From: Gelatoporia subvermispora B
Taxonomy: Eukaryota > Basidiomycota > Agaricomycetes > Polyporales > Gelatoporiaceae
DNA length: 64,000 nt
Assembly (NCBI GenBank): GCA_000320605.2
Contig: KB445791.1
Coordinates: 1,158,298-1,222,297, forward strand
Reading direction: 5' to 3'
Below are positions 57,214 through 64,000 of this stretch, in pieces (within the stretch, counting starts at the first letter, position 1; every line of letters starts with the position of its first letter). The notes under the pieces were generated by a model that had not been told where the DNA came from, searched no databases, and saw only the letters and a program-made list of their open reading frames with translations. A program made the translations under genes and the position numbers.

Positions 57214-59653
57214 TTATAGGCATGGCTGGATCACACGAGCGTCATCAGAGGCTAAAGGAAGCAGCGCATAAAAGGAAAGTATGTACCTTGCAGTTTCCTC
57301 GCCGTTGGGATCATGTAGAAGACTACGGAGAGGAAGCCGAGAACAAGGCATATTGCCGAGACAACGTAGTAGCCGTCCTGCTCCGTTACGCATGTTCCGC
57401 CAAGGTTCGTGCAAGCCGCCTTGCCGTGTTCGGAGACGCACTCCGTAGCTGCCAAGTCGTGAGAATGCATGCCCCGTGCGTCATGATGAGGATTGGCACC
57501 TTTAACAGAGAGGTCATCTCCGATTTGACATGTCGCGACACTGAACAAGTCCACCCCTGTAACCAGGCTGGTTTAGCATACGCTCAGATGAACACGAGCA
57601 CCAGAGTCTACCTTTGAGCACGAAGTATTTGGGCCACGTGCCTCCCATATTGGCAAATGTATTCAAAAGCTATGGGACGTCATTCATCTATAGCAACAGC
57701 GGAGAGATGCATCAGCTCAGCAGACTTACTGTCATGTATGTCCCTCCAACAACGGGATCGGATATTCTAGTGTGGAACGCAGAGATGCCACCGAACTGGA
57801 TCGTCCTGCAACGCGAGATCAGCGGGAGCCCCTTCATCCAGGACTTGACATTCTACCCAGCGAAATTCTGCGTGACATTCTGCACGATCAATAGCAAAAA
57901 GAACGCGGTTGATATCGGTGGTCTCGGGAACCAGTAGACCAGCAAAGTCGCTACAAGTGCTAACCCTAGACGAGGCCAATAGGCATAGATCCAAGCGTTC
58001 AGTGGCTTCGGGCCTCGAGAAAGTCGACCAGCGAGCCATCCACCAAATATTTGGAAGGGAAAATCTATGAGCACAGCTACAGCGAGGTCTTCCTTGCCAA
58101 GCCCCTTCTCGACCATTTTCAGTTGCGTGACGGCATCATTTGCCTGAAACCCGATCTTGGCAAAGAAATGGACCAATAGGAGGATTTGAATGTCTACGAC
58201 AGAGATTAAGCCTGAAAACCAGACTGAACGGGGGATTCTTACGTCTGAGCTTGCAGATGGTCCACATTGTAGTGTAGACGGATTTGATGCTAACATCTTC
58301 GCCACTCAGCTCTTTGTCCTTTGATTGAACCATCAACTCGATTAGCGGTAGACACAAACAAGGAATTCACCTCCTTCACGAACAATAACCAAATTGTCAC
58401 GAGGAAAGAGAACGATGCACAGAATTTCAGGTAGGTCGACAAGGTCAAACGAGGTATCCCCCATTTCTGCCTTTGACGACGATGAGTTCTTGCGGTCATG
58501 CGAACTTAGATGACATACGCGAAAGCTTCACTGTTCAATGCCAGGAAAACTGTATGAGACAGTAAGGATCCTGTGCTCAATCCAATCGTTTGGCAAGTTG
58601 ATGCATACGACAGGCTTTCTTCCGAGAGAAGTGTCAGAGCCCATCCTAGTTGAATGGTGAGTCAATTAATCAGTCGAGATGAGCGTGATACTCACCATCT
58701 ACAGCGATATCTGGGAAGGCCTTTCAACACTAGATGGGTGTGTGCTTCGAATTACGTACCTTGGGTTGCGGAGAACACTACGAGAGATGTGAATGCCATA
58801 GTGAGTAGATAAAGGTGCTCTCCTGGCTAACGCATCTGGTCAGAATACTTCTACGATGCACAATGGGCTAAAGGAGGAACAAACATTGCTCATCAGCTCC
58901 TCTGCATTGTATGCTATTCCAAGCATGATTGTTCCAATAATGAGCTGCATGGGAATGATCCACGATTTCCGGCGACCCAGGGATGGGAGGAATACAGAGT
59001 CAACGATGGGTGACCAAAAAAGCTTGAGCGAGTAGGGCCAACCAGCTATCGAGAAGGTACCTAGTTCTGAATATGACAAATGGTCCCGGAGTATGAAGGG
59101 TATAGAGCCTGCAGTGTAATTAGTACGCGTTCGGTGTCCGAATACAATACACTAACCCATGGCAAGTCCCAACTGGACGTATTCAAGTCAGCTATTGTAC
59201 GCCTATTACACACAGTCGTACGTACCGGAAATCCTTGGATAAGATCTCACAATAGGGATAAGTAAGTGTGACCCGCTCAAACGTGTTATCACACTCACAG
59301 AGGATGATTAGCAGAGCTATTGCCCTCTTGTCGCGCGCAGACAGTGGCCGCTTCAACGGCTGTGAGAGGTAGTCCTGCTCCTCTTCAACACTCAGTCCAT
59401 CCGCAAACTCGCGCCGCTCGTCACCCTGCAATAAGCTCATCTCCACCTCATCTGCGGCTCCCTCTTCCGAGGACCATGCATGGCGACTCTGAGACCGTGG
59501 GGTCTTGGGCGTTCGTGGATGGATCTGTATGCTGTCCAACGATGTTGACATCGCCCTTGGGGGCATGTCTTCCTCCTCAGTATCTGCCGAATGATCTGGT
59601 TTCCTCTGCCGGCGTCGTGGCTCCCGGGAGGTGCGGTTTTGTTGGGAATTCAT
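57214..59653 (-). CDS. Acetyl-CoA transporter, SLC33A1/AT-1 family
   Basis: Multi-pass membrane protein predicted to import acetyl-CoA into the ER/Golgi lumen. A cytosolic Ser/acid-rich N-terminus (MNSQQNRTSREPRRRQRKPD to LSVEEEQDYLSQPLKRPLSA) precedes the first membrane segment after RDKRAIALLIIL. Family landmarks are SYSELGTFSIAGWPYSLKLF, WSPIVDSVFLPSLGRRKSWI and IPMQLIIGTIMLG, matching the conserved WPFSLKLLWAP...GRRKSW region. Later exons supply further helices (for example VDIQILLLVHFFAKIGFQAN and LGLALVATLLVYWFP) and a lumenal Cys-rich loop near the end (GKAACTNLGGTCV). The final helix reads YYVVSAICLVLGFLSVVFYM and is followed by IPTARKLQ and a last short exon ending IQPCL. About ten introns are present, and some middle exon edges are uncertain. 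Confidence 0.87.
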
Positions 59654-59959
59654 CCGACGAGAGCAGCGACGTGTTCAATCAACCGCCCAGGTGCACAGGG
59701 ACAGCACAGGTCATTATGTAAGCGGGTTATACCTGAGCGCGGTTCGGCCCTGGTTTCGTTCTACAGGCTCGGCAACGCAGTGGCTTACTACTTCCTGTGC
59801 TCATCTGGCGAGGTACTTAAAATGCGAACTATAGCGAAGCAAATGCATGCGCATAGGCGGCCTGACGAAGTCTGTACATCTGCTCCAGCACGCACTCATA
59901 CGCATACTCGACTAGTCATACTAATCTCGATCGAATCTCTCGTCAAGATTGCTTCCGGC
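59654..59959. other. Spacer
   Basis: Separates the transporter start from the 3' end of secreted protein A on the same strand. Nothing further is seen. Confidence 0.5.
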
Positions 59960-60420
59960 CTATTCCACTTGCTGACCCGTGCAGTTGAATCCAATGGGAC
60001 CATCTACGGAGCCCGCTGGGCATGCTGATGTGTGTTATAGGTGAGCTCAAGTAGTTCCGCTCAACAATAGGACTGCGGAGACGCACGAAGGATGGAGGCG
60101 CAGCACAGGTCGAAGAAGTCACTGAACACGGGTGGGGCGCTAGAGTGGCCTTGTTAGTCTTTCTGAGAGTCCTACATCTGATCAAGTACCCACCATTCAC
60201 TGCCGGTAACAGGCTCGCACAGAGTGCCCACCATGACGCTGAGATCAGAAGGAGCAGGGTTGCCGCATACGCCCTCGAACACAGCAGCGTTGTCGGAAAA
60301 TGGAATGAATTCGCGACAGCAGAGATGTTGAGGCTGCGCAGCAGAGCATTGTGCCCAGGTATGCGGCAGAATGGCGCAGATCGCGAGGAGAGTGTATACA
60401 ACGGCAAATTTGGAAGACAT
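59960..60420 (-). CDS. Small secreted ten-Cys protein A
   Basis: Secreted protein of about 114 residues from three exons. A signal peptide MSSKFAVVYTLLAICAILPH cleaves near AQ, and the mature chain starts CSAAQPQHLCCREFIPFSDN. Then come VCGNPAPSD, TLCEPVTGSEC, FSDFFDLCCASILPCPAG and a final NCTGQQVE. The ten cysteines follow C-CC-C-C-C-CC-C-C, which includes a hydrophobin-like backbone of C-CC-C-C-CC-C with two extra cysteines. Exon 2 joins with GTGGGT...CTCTAG, exon 3 with GTGCGT...CATCAG. The introns are in the same places as in the neighbour at 61076-61555, so the pair arose by tandem duplication. It may act at the cell surface. The function is not established. Confidence 0.84.
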
Positions 60421-61075
60421 TGCGCTGTCTGGGGATGCTGAGGCTTGTTCACTCTCTTCGGAGTTCTTATATTGCACGAATACTGAAAACAATATAAGGA
60501 TGCTCCGATGGCCAATGACATTGGGCGCGCGCAGAACACGCCCCAGTTTGACTCGGACTCGTCCATTCGATGTCCCTCACCCCTGCCTGGGCTCAAAACT
60601 TACGTTTCAGATATAGACAGTGGAGCGATGAGACTCCTCCTGATTCATGCGGTCGTGAATGATCTAGGCCAGAGACATCTAGGACCGGATATTAAATTTG
60701 ATTTATCCCTCAAAAATGACTCCTAGGGCGCACACAACACTCGCGAAGCACTCAACGCACACTTAACAGGATCATTGATATCCATTTGCGACTGATGACA
60801 CACCCAACGAAGTATAGCACGGACAAGAACGAGGACACCTCCGATGACATCGGCCTGAGTCGGGCCGACGATCAGTATGCAGTCCGTTCTGAAGGTCCGA
60901 GAAACGCTCGTATTACAACACGGACCAATATCAGAGTCAAGAGTTTTGGACGCTTGTGGCGGTGAACCACGACGGCGTAGGGACCGATGATGCGCTTGTA
61001 TTGCCCACACCCATACACTTCATATTGCGAACTCTCGCTGAGTGACAAATCTATCAGGACAAGGAATTGCGTTCA
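60421..61075. other. Spacer between the tandem secreted genes
   Basis: Contains the promoter of protein A with a TATA-like element and the 3' end of protein B. No further gene is seen. Confidence 0.55.
60464..60471 (-). promoter_or_regulatory. TATA-like element of secreted protein A
   Basis: TATAAGAA on the minus strand lies about 45 bp upstream of the start codon at 60420. A TATA element at a similar distance is found before the paralogue. Confidence 0.45.
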
Positions 61076-61555
61076 CTATTCTACTTGGTGACCAGTGCAA
61101 TTAAACCCAATAGCACCATCCGTGTTGGAAGGGCATGCTTAAATGGGATGTACGCAGATCATGGAGGTAAGCTAAGACGCTGCGAATTTATATGACAATG
61201 TTGGCGACTTACGGAGCAGCGATACGCAGCAGACGTCAAAGAATTCGTCAAAAATCGGTGGGCCACTAATGGTCAATCGTGGTCAGTCCAATACAGTGAT
61301 CACGACTACCACTCAGCTGCCGTACCATTCGCTGCCAGTGACGAATTCGCAATTGGCACCGACCATTACACTGGGATCGGACGGGGCTGGGTTGCCGCAG
61401 ACTTCCTCCCACACGAACGCATTGTCGGAGAAGTGATTGAAAGATTCGCAACACAAGTGATTTGGTTGAGAGGAGGAGCACTGAGCAATTGCTGAAGATG
61501 CGAAGCTACAGGCAGTGATCAGGACAGAAAATGCGACTGCGAACTTCGAGGGCAT
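61076..61555 (-). CDS. Small secreted ten-Cys protein B
   Basis: Paralogue of the gene at 59960-60420, same strand and exon plan. A signal peptide MPSKFAVAFSVLITACSFAS is followed by IAQ. The mature chain is QCSSSQPNHLCCESFNHFSD, then VCGNPAPSDPSVMVGANCEF, TGSECGPPIFDEFFDVCC, LLPCPSNTDGAIGFNCTG and HQVE. The stop is at 61076-61078. The ten mature cysteines align one-for-one with protein A. Splices used: GTACGG...CCATTAG and GTAAGT...ATTTAAG, both in phase and equivalent in position to copy A. The final NCTG is an N-glycosylation sequon in both copies. Hydrophobin-like spacing is suggestive, but the extra Cys and length argue for a distinct family. Confidence 0.85.
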
Positions 61556-62432
61556 GTTTTATGACGTTGTGATGTCGATGCGCTTGGAGCTCGCTGCCCG
61601 AGCATTTATACTTACGGTGAACACAGGGTCATTTGGGCCTAGCTCCCGGAAGATGAGCCTCGACACAAAGGGTGCTCACTGTGACCCCGGTATTCCCCCG
61701 CTGTTATCGATATGCAGAGCACGCACAAGCTCCGCTAGCCGAATCCGAGGCTAGACTTATGACAAGGGCTTTTGCCACACCTGGAGCCAAATTCTTTCTG
61801 CGTCAGCAATGAGTTCTCTCTGGACAAGTCTGATGCACATTGGTCTTAAGATACAAACCTCTGGTGAAGCCGAGCTAGTACATTGCGGATGACAGCGATT
61901 TTCGCAATGCAGCATGATGATCAGCGTTATGATATTCGTAAAGCTTGCCTGGACACACGTCAAGCTCAGTTCCTTGCTCTTCGATAGTGTACAACATGTG
62001 GCTTTCAATTGGAATTCGGGATTATTGATTGGCATTGTTTCACTTACACGCGGGAGGGAGCAGACTGTTCGCACACAGCTTTGTCTTGGCTCACCTGTCG
62101 GCTCCCACAGCTACTGCTACGGGGCTATGTACCCGAGGGACATTGATGGGATAGACCCGATAGAACTCTCAGCACTTGGCGGTCACATCAGGTTCATATC
62201 AGTTCCCGATTACATTGAAGATGCATCCGACTCCGATGTCGGACATTCAGAAGCACGTTCTAGTCTGAGTGGCTGACTGTGGCTAGGTTGCCTTTCGCGG
62301 AAGAGCCCTAAGCGTTAGGCAGAGCCACGTGAGCTTCCTTTCGCAGAAAGTTGCTAGCGCTCGACCTCACTTCGCACCGGACATCATTCCCTCAGTCGCT
62401 CGATTACTCGCATCAATCCTTAATCTTTGAAA
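61556..62432. other. Divergent intergenic secreted protein B / RRP36
   Basis: Holds the two promoters. A TATA-like element serves the minus-strand gene. A frame at 61914-62276 (+) has no recognised motif. Confidence 0.5.
61604..61610 (-). promoter_or_regulatory. TATA-like element of secreted protein B
   Basis: TATAAAT on the minus strand lies about 49 bp upstream of the ATG at 61555. Confidence 0.45.
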
Positions 62433-64000
62433 ATGCCTCGGAGGCCACGCCCTGTCTCTAGACAACCTCCGCAGACGGCACCAGTTCCGAAGGTAGATAC
62501 GAAGCCCCCTCCGTCAAAGCAATTGTCACATGCCAGGTCTTTCCGGGGCAGCGCGACTACTCGGCGTCCACCACCACAGCTAGAAGAGCCATCTGAGGAC
62601 GACGACTTTGATCTTGGCTCGGAGGCCTTCAATGGTGAGGAAGAGGAAGAGGAAGATGGTTCACAGTCGAATAACGATGCTTTCGATATGAGCGGGGATG
62701 AGGATGAGGAGGATGTTGATGTGGACGCCCCTCGGATTGCCCAGTGGGTAGACGAAGAAGAGATCGACGAGGCATCCGTGGACGAGAGCGAGGCAAGTAG
62801 TGAGAGTGAGGAGGAAGAGGGCCCCAATGTACGTGCCTTGCTACCCTCCGCCGTCCACCGGATTAACGGCGCTACTTCCTCGCAGGCGACGTCTCTGCAG
62901 TCAGGTGTGTTCTGATGCATCCCGGGGTTCGCTCAATGTCATGCTGAAACTGATTTTCCAGACCTTGCCGCACTGCCGTTTGGAACCCTTCGGAAGGCAC
63001 AAAGAGCCTTGGCACAAACAAGTGCCTTGCATGGGTCAGATGATGAGGATGAAGACGCCTCGGAGGGATATGCGGATTTCGATGAAGAAGATTCCGGACC
63101 AGAAGAGACATCATCGAATGTCAAGGAACGGGAAAGGGGGGATGCGGATAAGCCAAAGGATATACCCAAGCGCAAGCACAAGCATGCGTAAGGCGATTCG
63201 CGCCAGCGAGTTTAAACATGTGTCTGACCCTCCCTCCCCCCGTAGTCCAGTGGAGATGTCTTCAAAGAAGCCAGTTCCTCGAAAGAAATTGGTATCGGAA
63301 GAGAAGAAACCAGTGCGTTGTTCTCGTCATTTGGATATATCCCCATCTCACATCCAGCATGATTCAGGTACCTCGGGATCCTCGCTTCCTGCAGCTTGCA
63401 GGCGAATTCTCGGCACAGCGGTTCAAATCTCAGTATGATTTCCTCGCAGGTATGCATCAAGACGAGATGAAGACACTCAGAGACAATCTCAAGCGTGCGC
63501 GCAAGTTACTCATAAACTCTCCGCGAGACTTGCGACCGGAGCGGGAAGCAGAAGTCGAACGATTAGAGAGAGCTCTGAAGAGAGCGGAGAGCTTGGTTAA
63601 TAAGGATAAGCGGGAGAAGATCGAGTTGGAGGCGCTCAGCAACATTGCCAAACAGGAACGCGAGAAGAGGAAACAAGGCAAGGGGGAGTGGTTCATGAAA
63701 GAATGTACGTTGTTCCATACCAGATATCATGTTACCCTGCTGACATCATGTTCAGCGGACAAGAAGGAAGCTCTCTTGCGAGCCAAGTATGATGCTCTGG
63801 CTGCCGAGGGAGGCAAACGTGCGGTCAAAAAAGCTATCGAAAAGAAGCAGAAGAAGGTCAGCCAGAAGGAGAAGAAACGCAGGCCATTCGCTGCCGACCA
63901 GACTCGTGAAGACCGTACACACAGCCGTGAAGCCGCATCTGGCAAGCGGCCGCGCTCGAGCTTCGGTGGCGGTGGTGGTGGCGGCGGCGGCAGACCCGCC
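62433..64000 (+). CDS. RRP36: RRP36 rRNA-processing protein (partial, cut by window end)
   Basis: Nucleolar small-subunit processome factor for 18S rRNA cleavage. The ATG at 62433 gives MPRRPRPVSRQPPQTAPVPK. A long acidic, disordered region follows (DDDFDLGSEAF, GEEEEEEDG, WVDEEEIDE), then DLAALPFGTLRKAQRALAQ, the conserved N-terminal RRP36 motif. Another acidic stretch and a Lys-rich segment lead to the core RDPRFLQLAGEFSAQRFKSQ and YDFLAGMHQDEMKTL. The basic helices KRARKLLINSPRDL, IAKQEREKRKQGKGEWFMKE, KKEALLRAKYDALA and KAIEKKQKKVSQKEKKRRPF complete the family pattern. A glycine run (FGGGGGGGGGRP) follows and the window ends before a stop codon. Four introns were traced in phase. Confidence 0.9.

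Overview
The window is nuclear DNA of a filamentous basidiomycete, most likely a wood- or litter-inhabiting agaricomycete. The evidence is: genes split by many 45-75 nt GT-AG introns, dense packing on both strands, laccase-free but secretion-rich gene content typical of that group (GH16 glucanases, small cysteine-rich secreted proteins, Ser-rich wall-type proteins), and housekeeping proteins whose closest recognisable relatives are fungal. No CRISPR array, phage, rRNA operon or intact transposon is visible. Most exon joins below come from reading splice sites and protein continuity by eye.

Left part (1-21 kb). The first 2.2 kb holds nothing I can identify. At 2.26-3.38 kb lies a broken membrane-protein gene whose 5' half appears to have been flipped. 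Then a run of conserved genes: SUB2 (mRNA export helicase, -), a DIC1-like mitochondrial carrier (+), ROK1 (ribosome-biogenesis helicase, +), an HMG-box regulator with an insertion in its box (+), the CCA-adding enzyme (-), an acyl-protein-thioesterase-like hydrolase lacking its nucleophile serine (-), and VAC8 (vacuolar armadillo protein, +).

Middle part (21-41 kb) is more accessory. Two GH16 glucanase paralogues sit tail-to-tail 8 kb apart. Between them lie a small secreted cysteine protein, a SprT/GCNA-type protease gene with SUMO-interaction-like motifs, a tRNA-Lys(CTT) with a 10-nt intron, and the 40S protein uS14 (RPS29). Downstream are two related secreted Ser-rich repeat proteins, one ending in 18 tandem 8-residue units, separated by large gene-poor stretches.

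Right part (41-64 kb). A PUF4-type Pumilio protein (-), the UVRAG/Vps38 PI3-kinase subunit (-), an unrecognised acidic protein with an ambiguous intron (+), a GIGYF/Smy2-type GYF protein (-), an SLC33A1-type acetyl-CoA transporter (-), a tandem pair of ten-cysteine small secreted proteins (-), and RRP36 (+, cut by the window end).

Functional threads: RNA metabolism (SUB2, ROK1, RRP36, RPS29, CCA1, PUF4, GYF), vacuole and autophagy traffic (VAC8, UVRAG), and secreted or cell-surface proteins. The genes are not co-transcribed, and I see no biosynthetic cluster.
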